Shown piece by piece: positions 11,927 through 23,594 of a DNA stretch of 64,000 nt. Below the pieces are notes generated by a model that had not been told where the DNA came from, made no database searches, and worked only from the letters and a program-made list of their open reading frames with translations. Position numbers and translations under genes: made by a program. This DNA is from Labyrinthula sp. Ha. Lineage: Eukaryota; Sar; Bigyra; Labyrinthulida; Labyrinthulaceae. Where the stretch lies: positions 248,001-312,000 of the forward strand of contig JAALGZ010000018.1 of assembly GCA_015227615.1 (NCBI GenBank). The letters run 5' to 3'. How positions within the stretch are numbered: position 1 is the stretch's first letter; each line of letters starts with the position of its first letter.

Positions 11927-14900
11927 TTATATCACAAATGGTGACCCACTTATTTGTTCCCCGTGAAAGTAGAGCATTTTAGAATCCAACTCTTGTCTCT
12001 GATGTATTGAAATAACCTCTACTTTTTCACCAACTTTTGATCTGGATAAAGTTCTGTTGAAATAGTATTGGTTTTGATTGTCTATATAAAGAATATCAGC
12101 AATCTCATAGCCAACTTTAATTTTGTCTCCTGGAAGAAGAAACAGTTCACTATCTTGGTTTAACAGAATTGATTTATTTGAAGTAACTTTTGCTGTTCCA
12201 ACGTAGAAATCAAGAACCTCTTCTTTAGGTCTAAGATATACATACACTCTGCTTATGGAAAACTTAAACAGATGGTATTTTTCTTTGCAGTGAAAAGTCA
12301 AGAGAATCTCCTCCATTATGTTTTGCACCAAATAAGTTTCAGTTGATCTAATTGTGAAACTCTGCATAAGTTTTTCATTTAATAAGTAAACTCCTCCAAG
12401 TTGAAGTGATACTGAACACTGATGAGCAAATCTTAGAGCAACATCTGGCGCTTTTTCTACTTGAAGCTCAAAGCTGTAATTCCCAGTTTTCCATGGCAAG
12501 AAAAATCCACTTTGTGTTATGGATAAAGCTTGAAAAAGCAACTTTTGTGCAACAGGGGTAAACTCGTTAAGTTTCAAAACGTTTTTTGGCATCCTCACAG
12601 CAATATAAATAGCTGCACTTTCAATAGGAGGTCGTTCAAAGCTTCTGAGCAGATTATATTCAGTTAAGAGTCCTTCTTGAGCTTTGTCATTCTCCAAGAG
12701 ACACAACTTAGAACTATCCAAACCGGTACAGAGTTCTTGAAATCTACTGAATGTTGTTTGATATACCAACTTCACCACCAAAGGCCTTCCAAGAATAACT
12801 TTATGCTCTGTAGTAATGTTGAATAGAAATCCATTTGCAGTTCCATCAATAGAAGAAACTAACTTTGGCTGGAACTCAACATTACGTCGCAGGAGAGAAA
12901 AATAATCAGTAAAAAGGGCTTTAAAGTAGAATCTATTGAGGGTTTCTAAAGGGTTTCCAAATTGATCATTTTGATAAATTTCAAGACCAGAACCATTGCC
13001 AAGGAGAACAATCTTTCCCTCCGTCATTATCTTATCAGGGCTATTAGCAGAAACAAGTACATAGCTCTCTGGGTTTGGCCAATCACAAAGGCTACAGATA
13101 TTAACTTCAGAACAAGTTGTTCTATCAAATAATCCACTGTCATTTAATGGAATATAGATGTATTCACCACAGTTTCGTGGGAGATATCTAATTGCAAAGG
13201 AACCAGCTTTGCTTGTGGCAACACGAATCTGGTTAGATAGATTTGCATTGTACGAGACCTTTATATCTGCTTCTGAGGTTGCGATTCCGTCATCACCAGT
13301 GATTAAAAAGGAATCTCCAAACTGGTCCAAATTGCTTGTAATAGGATTATAATAGTTATCGAAAAAGAAAATATCAATATAGATTATTTCTCCTGCTAGT
13401 GCTGTGTACGAACCTGAAAAGTTCACAAAGGCACACGGTGCAGGTTCAATCATAATTTCCGCGACAAAATCTATTGTTTGATTCGTGCTTGGTAAGCTGA
13501 TCACAATCTCAGTCGTTTCAGCAAAGGTAGGTGTATACTTAGCTGTACAATTCTCAGAATATGTTTCAAAATCCTGAATTCGAACCAGAAAGGAATTGCA
13601 AGAGTCCAGTTGTGAATTACCAAACTCATCTTTGGGTTCTATTTTAATTAATAGTACAATACCTGCGTCAATGATTGTAGTGTTGGATAGAGAATATCCA
13701 TTCAGTTTGAATCTTGAAGTTTCAATTCGGGTAACAGAAGGATAAACTACTGGAAATAGCTCAAAGAGTTTCTTTAGGTCTACAATACTAGCTGGCTGCC
13801 TTCCCTTAAAGACAAGAGAGCAACTTGGGCTTAACGAAGTTCCATTGATCATAACACTATGTCTCGTAAAAAGAGTATTCGTAAGAGCAATCCTCCCATT
13901 TCTTAGATAAACACCTCGATCTGTGTTAGGAATATAGTTAAGAAGTATTTCTCTTCCATCAAGGAAAACAGAAAATGAAGCATCTTCTGCTTTGTATACC
14001 AACCAATCGAGTTCATCAATCGAGTAAATCTCAAACTCAATTGAGAAAAGTATCCAGTCTTCGTTTCGAAAGCAAAGATCCTTTCCAAAGTTGAATGCAG
14101 TTGTTCTAATTAGGATCCCGTCTTGGTCTATGTACCTAACTTCAGGAATATTTATTTCTAGACAGAACATTGACAATTGAGAACTTGGAAAATCACCCCA
14201 ATTGACACTTTCAGTGATCAAAGTATTGAATGTCGCAATTCCTGCAAGATAAGTTGCTTGGATATTCAATTCAGTACTTCCAAGAGACAATTTACACTGG
14301 ATTAATTTCTCATTTGTTTCAGTCAAGTTGTTGCCAAACTTATCTTTAAGCTGAACTTTGACCTCATAATTCTCACCTGCTGTGATTGCAGTGCTATGTG
14401 AGAGCAATTGCGACATAGATGGAGCAAACCGAGCAGGAAGAATCTCCATGGTAAAGTTCCCTTCAGTAAAGCCAGTATCTATAGTATACATCCCAGTAAT
14501 ATTCAGGACAAACTCAATCTTGTGCAAACCTGAGTTTGTATTAAAGATAGATGAATATTCTGTTCTCTCTAGAGTTTTAACATGAACAACCCAAACGTTG
14601 AACGGGGTAGTTGTAGACTTATGATGTACATTTAGGTTACCAAACATATCTCTAGAAACAAAAGTCAAGTTGCCTTTTTGACCAGCTGTTGTGTTGAGAG
14701 GATAGTATTTGACATAACTCTCGTCCATACTTCTTGCAGAATCAGCTAATCCTATTTCGTAAACAGTCCTGTTGATCATGTAGTCAAGCGAAACCTTTTC
14801 AAAATCCACAGCGCTCACATTTGACGGAATAATTTTAAACCGTAGCCTCTCATTTCCAACAATAATAGGTATGAAGCTGCATGTAAAAATGTTACTTGAA

Positions 14901-17900
14901 TGGTAGCCACATTCTGATCCAGGTAATACAGCCTTCTTATCAAAGACAATCGAGAAATTAAGCCCTCGATCAGGTTCCCATACAGGGTTTCCAAAATCAT
15001 CATGAAGGTATATAGCAAATGAATACCTCGACCCTACTTGGACAATATCCGATTTTGAAGAATTAGTATAAGAATATGATAAACCAGAAATGGCATGAAT
15101 AAAAAAAATGTCATTCTTGTATAGCAGTATACACATAGGATCCTGATCACAACTTTTGTAAATCTGAAGACTCCAGTTTCCAACTTGTGTTTGTACATAA
15201 TAAGCAGAATAGATCCCACTTGTTCTGTTAAATCTATGAAAAGTGTGGTCATTTCTACCTCTTCTTCCAAAGAATTGCATAGAAAGATCAAGTATTGAGT
15301 TCCTATGGATAGTATTATTATATTGATCTCGCAAGACCATCTGAAACCTGTAACTTCGACCTACAATCTTGGGTAGTGATGAGTACAAAGAAGTCACTTG
15401 TGTATGCTGCATATATTCCGAAGCAGCACTACATTGAAAAGAAAACCCTGACAGAAACTCGCCATCAAAATATACTAAGACTTCATAATCTCCAGATATA
15501 GTTGGTCTAAAGTACCCGAGTAATCTCAGCTTATTTGACGACAAGTCTCCAGATATTTCTAAAATAGCAAGATACTGCTTAGTTGTTTTCTTATTAATAA
15601 TCCACACTTCGTATCGAGAGAGCAAAGCCATGCCTCGAGCACCAGGTTTTAAGAAACTAATAGTAAAGTAACCAAGATCCAAGTTGTTTAGGAACTGGTC
15701 TCGTGGTATGATGTTAATATTGTAGTACTCACCAGCAACAACTCCAGTCTGCATCGGGTAAACAAGAGATTTATTAGATGGAACAATTGAATAAGATATT
15801 ATGTCTGTATTTTTCGTGCTTTTAGAGAAATAAAGAAAGTTAGGATCAACTGGGGCAAACGTCCCATTCTTAAGCCAATACAGGTAAATATTTTTCAGCT
15901 TTTGGTTCAAACATTCAATCCGTATTGGTAAAAAAAAGTTAGATTCTTTGCTTTCGTAGCTAATAACATGATATGAGTTAGAAGTTTTGCTCACTTGGAA
16001 AACTACAACGTCATTAAGATACAATGCGCAGTTTGTTTCGCCACGTAAGGCGAACTTGTAGAGCTGAATGTTTCTTAATTGAATATACCCTTCGAACAAC
16101 AATGTAGAAAACTGAGTTGCCTCCTCCAAACCAATTCTATCAACAACCATTTGTACGTGATTCAAATAAAAATCACGTTCCGCATATCGAATCAAAGTAA
16201 TTAGAACCCCTCCAGGATATTTAATTTCAAGATTAAAACTTTGTTCACCACTACTGGTGAAATATCTAGGACACACCAGTTCTCCAGCAGAATTGTTTAT
16301 CCCTTTGCATGGTAATCCAGATGTACCAAGGGACTTAAAATGAAAGATTTTATCTATTTCCAATACACAAAGAGTTCTGTTCATAGAGGAGCGAATGCTG
16401 AAGCTTGCATTGAACATAAATTCCTTTCCAACAGATCTTCCCCAAGTCTTTGGTAATGAGTCCCTTTTAAACAAAGTATACTTGTTTGATACAGAAAAAT
16501 AGTCATCATCAAGAATTTTCACTCTTAGAGCATCAAACTTACCAAGATGTACACCTTCAACGTGAATCTCCAACCTGAAAGTTTCATCAAATTCCAACTG
16601 CACATCATTAATAATTTGTATGAAAGAAGTCAATTCTATAATGCCTTCTTTAAATAGCAAGTGCCGCTCAAATGTAGGCAGATATAAATCGTCCAGTTCA
16701 GTGGTTTCGTGCAAGAGTAATAATGTTATGTTAAGTTCACCAAATCCACCACCCGTCCTGAATAGAGTGAAATTAAAAGTTCCAATGCTTTCATCAACTG
16801 CAAGAAAATCTTTCTTGAAAGATACAAAACCATGATGTCCACAGACTTGATGGCTCGTATATTTAGGAGAACAAACTTGAACCCTTTCATACAATAATGT
16901 CCTCCTTGAAAACTCAATAGACCAAAAACAACTCTTCGAGTTCTTATTTAAATACTGATCCATATGGTTTTGAGGGACAACAGGTTTGTAATATGGCTCA
17001 GCATTATAATAATAGTATGGACTGTTCACATCAAAGTAGAACAACCGTTCATATTCATCTTGCGGCAACTCCCAACTAGGTCTTTCCTCAACTTTATCAT
17101 TAAACTCGGGAAACAACTTATGTTGATCATTCAACACCAAATCCATACAACGCTTACACTCTTTTTCATCACATTTCGCACAACGCACATCAAAATCTGT
17201 ACAATTCCTACATCCCAGCCCATCATCAGTTAGGTACATTCCATTGTCACAATGAAGACAATCATTGTTAATGTTACAGCTGTTGCATCCAGGTGTCTTT
17301 TGAGTACATAAATTAATTGAACAGTCTTTTCCTCCCCGACCTACTTCACACATACACATTCCAGAAAAGAAATCGCATTCGCCTTTATAGCTGCAATCAT
17401 TCGGGCAAAACAATTTTTCAACACATAAGGAGTTGTTTTCCATAAAACCAAGTGAGCATTCATCGCAGTCAATTCCTTCATATCCTTCCTCACAGTAGCA
17501 ACTTCCTGTTCGAGTGTCACATTCCCCATGAAATGGACTTGTACAATAGAACTTCCCATCTTCTTGTACAATGTTAGGACAATCCAAATGAACTGGATCT
17601 TCGTAATTTATATTAAATCTAATCTGGTTCAAATTAAAATCTCCTTCACCTCTCATCCCATTCTTAAAATTTTGAAGAAAGGCCTCGTTCTCAGCTTCTG
17701 ATAGCATTGGAAACTTAATGTTCTTTGATGGTCCACCCTGGTTCAACTTCATTACCTTTTCTTGTTTAAACCTTTCATAAAAAAACTTTCGTTGATCATT
17801 TTTTTTTCCATATTTTTCTCGAAAATCAACTTGAAGGTTGTATTCGTCATCATCTATCTCGAAAACATCCAATGAAGGAAACCTTTCCTTATATCGTCTC

Positions 17901-17998
17901 ATGTAATCATTCCTTCGAAAATATTGCTTTGAAGGTAAACCCAAAACTCCAATACACATTAATACCAAACTCAAAAAAAATTGTTGACAATCTTTCAT
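11927..17998 (-). CDS. Giant secreted EGF / Calx-beta / PA14 / filamin-repeat protein
   Basis: A single open frame encodes 2023 residues. An N-terminal signal peptide (hydrophobic LSLVLMCIGVLGL after a short polar start) is followed by a charged spacer. A Cys-rich EGF/laminin-EGF-like block lies at about 135-290 with repeated CxC and CxxxxGxxC spacings. A Calx-beta-like repeat ends in ILDDDYF near 500. A PA14-like segment lies at about 620-710. A series of filamin-type immunoglobulin repeats runs from about 750 to 1700, each marked by a D-x-F/Y-x-N-x motif such as KDKFGN, RDMFGN, HDDFGN and KDEFGN. A second PA14-like segment lies at about 1815-1925. The last residues, ISGSPFVI, match the usual end of a filamin repeat. 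There are many N-glycosylation sequons and no transmembrane segment or GPI tail, so it is probably secreted into a cell wall or matrix. Function is unknown; adhesion is inference. One direct-repeat copy lies 210 bp upstream. Confidence 0.88.
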   Translation of the reverse strand: MKDCQQFFLSLVLMCIGVLGLPSKQYFRRNDYMRRYKERFPSLDVFEIDDDEYNLQVDFREKYGKKNDQRKFFYERFKQEKVMKLNQGGPSKNIKFPMLSEAENEAFLQNFKNGMRGEGDFNLNQIRFNINYEDPVHLDCPNIVQEDGKFYCTSPFHGECDTRTGSCYCEEGYEGIDCDECSLGFMENNSLCVEKLFCPNDCSYKGECDFFSGMCMCEVGRGGKDCSINLCTQKTPGCNSCNINNDCLHCDNGMYLTDDGLGCRNCTDFDVRCAKCDEKECKRCMDLVLNDQHKLFPEFNDKVEERPSWELPQDEYERLFYFDVNSPYYYYNAEPYYKPVVPQNHMDQYLNKNSKSCFWSIEFSRRTLLYERVQVCSPKYTSHQVCGHHGFVSFKKDFLAVDESIGTFNFTLFRTGGGFGELNITLLLLHETTELDDLYLPTFERHLLFKEGIIELTSFIQIINDVQLEFDETFRLEIHVEGVHLGKFDALRVKILDDDYFSVSNKYTLFKRDSLPKTWGRSVGKEFMFNASFSIRSSMNRTLCVLEIDKIFHFKSLGTSGLPCKGINNSAGELVCPRYFTSSGEQSFNLEIKYPGGVLITLIRYAERDFYLNHVQMVVDRIGLEEATQFSTLLFEGYIQLRNIQLYKFALRGETNCALYLNDVVVFQVSKTSNSYHVISYESKESNFFLPIRIECLNQKLKNIYLYWLKNGTFAPVDPNFLYFSKSTKNTDIISYSIVPSNKSLVYPMQTGVVAGEYYNINIIPRDQFLNNLDLGYFTISFLKPGARGMALLSRYEVWIINKKTTKQYLAILEISGDLSSNKLRLLGYFRPTISGDYEVLVYFDGEFLSGFSFQCSAASEYMQHTQVTSLYSSLPKIVGRSYRFQMVLRDQYNNTIHRNSILDLSMQFFGRRGRNDHTFHRFNRTSGIYSAYYVQTQVGNWSLQIYKSCDQDPMCILLYKNDIFFIHAISGLSYSYTNSSKSDIVQVGSRYSFAIYLHDDFGNPVWEPDRGLNFSIVFDKKAVLPGSECGYHSSNIFTCSFIPIIVGNERLRFKIIPSNVSAVDFEKVSLDYMINRTVYEIGLADSARSMDESYVKYYPLNTTAGQKGNLTFVSRDMFGNLNVHHKSTTTPFNVWVVHVKTLERTEYSSIFNTNSGLHKIEFVLNITGMYTIDTGFTEGNFTMEILPARFAPSMSQLLSHSTAITAGENYEVKVQLKDKFGNNLTETNEKLIQCKLSLGSTELNIQATYLAGIATFNTLITESVNWGDFPSSQLSMFCLEINIPEVRYIDQDGILIRTTAFNFGKDLCFRNEDWILFSIEFEIYSIDELDWLVYKAEDASFSVFLDGREILLNYIPNTDRGVYLRNGRIALTNTLFTRHSVMINGTSLSPSCSLVFKGRQPASIVDLKKLFELFPVVYPSVTRIETSRFKLNGYSLSNTTIIDAGIVLLIKIEPKDEFGNSQLDSCNSFLVRIQDFETYSENCTAKYTPTFAETTEIVISLPSTNQTIDFVAEIMIEPAPCAFVNFSGSYTALAGEIIYIDIFFFDNYYNPITSNLDQFGDSFLITGDDGIATSEADIKVSYNANLSNQIRVATSKAGSFAIRYLPRNCGEYIYIPLNDSGLFDRTTCSEVNICSLCDWPNPESYVLVSANSPDKIMTEGKIVLLGNGSGLEIYQNDQFGNPLETLNRFYFKALFTDYFSLLRRNVEFQPKLVSSIDGTANGFLFNITTEHKVILGRPLVVKLVYQTTFSRFQELCTGLDSSKLCLLENDKAQEGLLTEYNLLRSFERPPIESAAIYIAVRMPKNVLKLNEFTPVAQKLLFQALSITQSGFFLPWKTGNYSFELQVEKAPDVALRFAHQCSVSLQLGGVYLLNEKLMQSFTIRSTETYLVQNIMEEILLTFHCKEKYHLFKFSISRVYVYLRPKEEVLDFYVGTAKVTSNKSILLNQDSELFLLPGDKIKVGYEIADILYIDNQNQYYFNRTLSRSKVGEKVEVISIHQRQELDSKMLYFHGEQISGSPFVI

Positions 17999-18208
17999 TC
18001 CCTCATTTTTCTTTTTAAACGACTAAATTACATCCTTTTAAGGAAGAATTGCTTCAACAACTTATTCGTTTATGATAATTAAGAATATGATATATGAAAA
18101 TGACTTGAGTTCCAAAAAGCTGTGCGGCTTGTTTTATTATGTAGTTTGTAACATAAATTTCTTTTTTGAGAACCATATTAGTGACATACCCGTATGTGTT
18201 GTTAACAA

Positions 18209-18661
18209 AATATGGAAATGGGACGGTTTGGAACTCTTTTTCAACGTCTTCATAATCATGTAATAACGTTTTGGCTTAATTGCAAAGTTATATTATATTG
18301 TGAGCGTTTAGTTTTCTATTAGAGAAAAGATAAAAGTGATGACGTGGAATGATGAAAATGTGTAATTACCCCCGCTACCTTGAAATTTGTACGAAGTATG
18401 GGAAATATGTATTAGACGTATCAAGTTGGAATTAAAGATCAAAAGGTAAAGCTTGGAGGATGCTAACCCAGTTTTCAGCACAACGAGGAGAAGTTTTTGA
18501 CGAGTTTTTAGTAAATAAGATTTTTGAACTTTTAAGTTTTTAAGATCAGACTTAATAGAAAAATATTTGTAAAAAGAAACTTGAATCAACTCTTTAGCAG
18601 GAAAACTTAACATCTTAGAGACATTCAATATTTTAAGAATTATCTTAATATCTTGGGAATG
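18209..18661. repeat. Direct repeat, copy 2
   Basis: Second copy of the repeat at 6932-7366, same orientation, about 453 bp. The best-matching block covers about 18265-18378. In this copy the minus strand is open for 106 codons (18308-18628); in copy 1 the last two dozen codons of that frame are conserved but the upstream part is interrupted, so coding is doubtful. It begins 210 bp upstream of the start codon of the 2023-residue gene. Confidence 0.85.
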
Positions 18662-21600
18662 TCAAATGCTGCTAAGTAGCCAAGGAAGCCTATATGAGTA
18701 TAATTGAGACTAAGACTTACTTTTCGAGTAAAGTTGCACCTATATCATGCGTTGCAAAGGTTGTAACGCAGGTGTTAAATGTTTGAACCATTATTTAATA
18801 TGGCTCATAGAACTAGCTGACCCTTTATCAATGCCTTAAGTAATCAACTTACTTTTGTCAGAAACTATGCTACTTTCTTGGTTGTAGAAAGCTCTTCTGG
18901 AAGTAGCAGTACTATCTAGATCATCCAATGCTTGAATAAGTTCTACGGTGTACGGTGTGCCACCGAATGTAGCTCTTTCATATTTATCATGGATTTAATA
19001 TATTTCCCCGTTAATAAAATTCATTACCTTGATTCATTACTCATTAAACACCTGTCTTAATATTTCTTGTTACTATTGTTAGAACTTAGCCACCAAAATA
19101 AACCTCCCAAGAAAGTATTCTGCTTATGGTCCTAGCAGTTTGTTAAATTCATAAGCACATTCATAACTTACAGATATTAAGCTCAGCTTAAGTACTCAAT
19201 CAAGGTTTATGCAAACTGAGACCTAGCTACTTTAAGACAATTTTATCACTTTGAGCTTTCTTGGATAAGTATATTGTAGCGTAGTTTTATAACGTTGGTA
19301 AGTACTTTAAAGTCAATATGAATTCGTAAAGCAATACGTAAAAACTATATTTCGTGTAAAAGCAACATAAAGTGCTGATTCAAGTAGCATTATTATAACA
19401 TGAGTACGGAAATATCCCAAACTTGCTGGAAATACTGTTATCAATAGTACCAATCCAAAAAGGACTCGCCTCCTTTTCAGATTGGTGAAAGCGTCTGTCT
19501 ATTTATTTCAAGAGCAATAAAAATTTAATTATATGAAGTTTTTAAGTATGATGAATAGCAACATATTATGTTTCTCACTTTTCGGTAACCTGTCTAGTTA
19601 TATGGGGAATTTCTCATTCGTCCCGTTTGGAAACATCTAACAAAATTTCATACTTCAATATTGGTTTACACACAATTTCCTCGAATTAAATCTTCTGGAA
19701 ATCTATAAAGGCGGTAGAATTATTTTGAATTTGGCAAATTAATCAAATATGCTCACATAATGTGAGGCGAAATATGATTATACCGTTTGATCGCTTATTT
19801 TCTGCTATTGGTTGAACTAAAGTGAATACATCTTTCGTAACAAAGAATCCCGAGAAAGAAAGGTGATATAGATGTCCTGCTTATTAAGGCCGCGATGTTT
19901 CTTCATGAATCATGTGCGACTCAATTTAGGCTTAAGTTATCTTGAAGCCATTATTCACTCTCTATGATACAGGATTCAAACTAGAGTAGATGTCTTAACT
20001 TGGTTATCAAAAGGGAACACGTATTATTAGATTATTGAACACCGAGAGACACCTATGCTAGATTAGTAATTCGAAAGTATATCTATCTGTAAAACATAAA
20101 ATGCTAAGAGTTCTTTGACACGATGTATTGGAGTGGTTAGGACAATGTATTGCTTAGCCAAATAGCAGGATTACAATAAGAAAGATAAGATGCAAAAAAC
20201 ATTGCACCGGTAATATTAAACTCTATAATACTAGTGATAGTTTCCTAGCCAAACACTAAATAGCTTCGAGAGTTATCATCCAAACAGACGACGTTATTGT
20301 AATTTGGATAAAACCTTTCTGTAATACTAACAATCCATAGTATAGCTTCAATCCAGCTTAGTTCTGCTATCATCGCTTTCTTCTGCTTCCCATAACCCTT
20401 AATTTAGTATAATAAGGCGCATTTTCATTTTCTTATCATGGATGTAGAGTTATATAGGTTAGAAAATGTTGTTTTTACCATTTTGTTTGTGAGTTCGTGT
20501 AACACTCTTGATTAATAGACGTAGCTTTCGTGCTTTTTTCTAACTCTGTATATTGTTCAGACAACATCGTTCAAATAAGTAAACCATAACCTACTGGCTT
20601 CGCATAAGATTTAAATATTTCTGAGGAGCTACAGACCTGCTATTATTGATAAAATTTATTGTTGCCAAAATTCATCTCTAAAAAGATGCATACGTTCAAA
20701 TCAGTTAACTATTTAATAATGGTATCCATTGTCAATAAGCCAGAGCCTGTGCAATTGTGCTCTAAGTTTGATGAACAAAGCTGGTGTTACTAACATGCTT
20801 TGCATTTTCTACATGAAATTGATCGTCAACTTTAAGAGTATTTGATGAAGCTATCATTCCTGGCGTTAATCATATTAGCTGCCTTTACTAAAGTCTAAGA
20901 TCCTGTAGCCTCATGATTTCAATGTGCTTTGACTTTTTCAACAGACAAAATACAGAACTTTAGTTAATCACTTCTAGTTTAGGGACTTTCATTTTGTCTA
21001 TAGGAGAAAATATTCAAATTTGGGTTCTTGCTTTGAAAAATTGCAACAAAAGGAGTAAAATCCTCTTTCAAGTCTTGTGGCAGAAGTGATGCCGGTAATG
21101 TATACCATGAGAACTAAGGAGAGGATTTCAATATTGAATTTATAGAATGTATACCTGTAATTTAACCTCTAGAAACAAATAATGCGGAAAAAACTGAGGT
21201 AACTCAAGTGCCAGACGTGTATTTTACTTAGTGACACATTTTTGTCTGTCTCAAATTTCACTATACTTATTTTTCTTCGTGGATTGCGTTTGATCATGAA
21301 AAGGTGCTGGGCGATTTAATCACTTGGTTTTTGCTCTCCATTTGTACTTAGAAAAAAATGAGGTGCACTTCTGATAGATACAAGAAATAAACCGAACGTA
21401 CTCTTTGAAATCCTTATGTGGCTTCCTCTCTATAACTTCGGACCGTCTTAAGAGAATGTACTTTCAAAAATCATTATTGTCTGTCCTAATGGTTAACATA
21501 AACGACAATAGAACGTATATTCTAGCAGCTAACCATATTCTTAGCTGACTAGTTTATATTGTTGAATTAGCTCAACCCACCTGACATTTCAACTGATTTC

Positions 21601-23060
21601 TCAAAAGTTTTCACGTCGACTGAATGAGAATAAAAAATCTTTTTGCAATTTCAATGAAACCTACCAGCTCCAAGAATCTTCATGAAAATCGAGCCATTTG
21701 ACTTAGTGGAAGAACCCCTTGTATAGTAAACTCTAGGGATGTTCAATTACTATACTGCTATCACAACAAAGAGTTACTGTTGGAGTGCTTGTTTGCTTCA
21801 TTCACGGTGACATTCTTAGAATGTCTCAACTCCTTAACCAAAATTGTCTTAAATGGAATAGGCAAAGTAATCCAAGGGTCACATAGCCTCTTTATAGGAA
21901 TATAAAGACTTTCAAGAACTGATTTGAGTGAGAATTAATGCTCTCAACTTCTCTATGAAGATATTTTTCAGGCAATAGCCTTAAGCTGAACCACTATGTA
22001 TATAATGAACTCCCCAGGGTTTTCCCAGTTACATAAATGGAACGAAAATATTTCTAGTTGCTGCATCATCTGTCTTCAAAGGAGATAACATACAAATTAA
22101 TCTCAAATATTTGGGTGGAAATCTTCTACAATGCTGCGTAGGAGATTTGAATTACCTATTTTTCTTGAGAAATAGATCGGAGGGAGGGGTTGTATCTGAT
22201 ACATTTTAACCCCTTGATAGCATGAAGATACAATGACCATGAAGCATTTGGAGTATGCAAAACTGGGTTGTGGCAGAAGCATGTATAGTATCTTGTGATG
22301 CCAGAAGAATGAAACATTTAATTTCTGCGAGAAACGACTGAGTACAGGCAAGATTATAGGATATCTTGCCATTATCGATTTGAGAAAATACAGTCAATGG
22401 TCTAAGGTTCTCACAGATGATCTAGCAAAGGGGTGGTCCACAATTTGCAAAACATAAAGAGAAAACAAGAGTGATAGTATGTTTGAGCTTGAAACATCTA
22501 CATAATCAATGGTTTTCCATACTTATATGGTAAACTTTGAGCCCATAGCCTTTAGTTTAAACAGATGTAATGCAAGCATTCGGAAAAACAACGTTGGAAA
22601 ACCGTAGAGTTGCGAAAGTTACGCATCGAACTTCATGATGGATTAAGTACATGCAAAATCCTACTCAGTTTTCAAGAGTTAATAGAATAAACCTACCCCC
22701 AACGTGAAACGACAAAAGCTAGAGAAAAACATGCTCTTGTCCTTTCACAGTCCTCTTGTTAGTGGAAAAACAAGCGTTTTTCATCAAGTGAAGAGTTTTT
22801 ACAAATTCTACTGGACAAATTACGATCTATTAGCTGTAAAGCTTTATTTTCTTCTTACTATATTAACCTCTACCCGAGACAAAAAAAAACGTAAAATGTC
22901 AAGGGTTCTTTCAACTACAATTCCTCTGGGAGACTTTATAAGCATTTTGAACCTTAATATCCGCACAGGAAAAAGAGCCAAAAACGTTAATAAGCTGAAG
23001 CAATATCTCAATTACACTGACCGTGGAAATTTTCTTAGACTAAACAAAGTTTGTAATCAC
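18662..23060. other. Gene-poor stretch
   Basis: Nothing assigned. A 203-codon plus frame (22704-23315) is mostly opposite TRAPPC1 in its second half and is probably a shadow. Its first half, 22704-23060, is gene-like in texture but is also open on the minus strand between 23020 and 22850, so I cannot tell which strand, if either, is used. No repeats or RNA genes were seen. Confidence 0.4.
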
Positions 23061-23594
23061 TTAGTCTTGTTGAACTTCATTGAAAGAATTTTGCACAAAC
23101 CGTGCTACAACACGGGAGGAAACAACTGCACCGTGGTTATATTTTGGATCCTGAATAACAAAAGGTACAAATATCTTCTGATAAAAATCATTCAGGAAGT
23201 CTTCCATAGCACGGTTCTTGCTGCCATCCTTCTTCGCACCAGCCTTCTCAGTAAGGAGCAAAAACTTGTAACCAGTAGGTGTCGAGAGTTGATAGATTGT
23301 ATTCTTTCTTGTTGACATAGTATGAAATCCTTCACTATTTTTATTAGGTGATACTTCTCCACACAAGCCGTTTAATGCAAAGCAAAAGCCGAAGATTAGT
23401 TTTCTTCGCTCTTCTTCTTCCTCGTCCTCGCTCAACACTTCAAATTCCTCGTCACATTCAGATATAGGAACATCGTCAAACATACCCTTGGTATACTCCC
23501 TGTTCTTTTTATGAAACAAGCATACGCCTAAAAAGTTTTCTCATTTTTAGATCATACCATTTTTGTTGAATATCAAGAACTCTAAGATTTTCAT
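23061..23594 (-). CDS. TRAPPC1: TRAPP complex subunit 1 (TRAPPC1 / Bet5), two exons
   Basis: Small longin-fold subunit of the TRAPP complexes, which act as exchange factor for Ypt1/Rab1 in ER-Golgi traffic. The gene is complement(join(23061..23527, 23558..23594)), 167 residues. The 37-nt first exon encodes MKILEFLIFNKNG, completed by VCLFH from exon 2, exactly the family's start (compare LYLFDRNGVCLHY in human TRAPPC1). The intron is only 30 nt (23557-23528), begins GTATGA and ends TTTTTAG. Exon 2 holds the family motifs RKLIFGFCFAL, STPTGYKFLLLTE and the C-terminal YNHGAVVSSRVVARFV. An acidic, Glu-rich insert at about residues 35-53 makes it longer than the usual 145-160 residues. It is divergent from the 1158-residue gene, with 79 bp between start codons. 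Confidence 0.9.
23528..23557 (-). other. 30-nt spliceosomal-type intron of TRAPPC1
   Basis: GT-AG intron read on the minus strand: GTATGA donor, A-rich middle and TTTTTAG acceptor. Removing it restores the conserved TRAPPC1 N terminus across the junction (NKNG-VCL), which makes it the best-supported intron in the window and the calibration for the other short introns proposed. Confidence 0.88.

Noticed and set aside
6932-18661. The direct repeats as terminal repeats of one large mobile element
   Set aside because: The interval contains host-type genes and no transposase, integrase or polymerase; the copies lack defined ends, and I see no target-site duplication.
22704-23315. 203-codon plus frame as a gene
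   Set aside because: Its second half lies antisense to the well-supported TRAPPC1 exon; the first half is equally open on the other strand.
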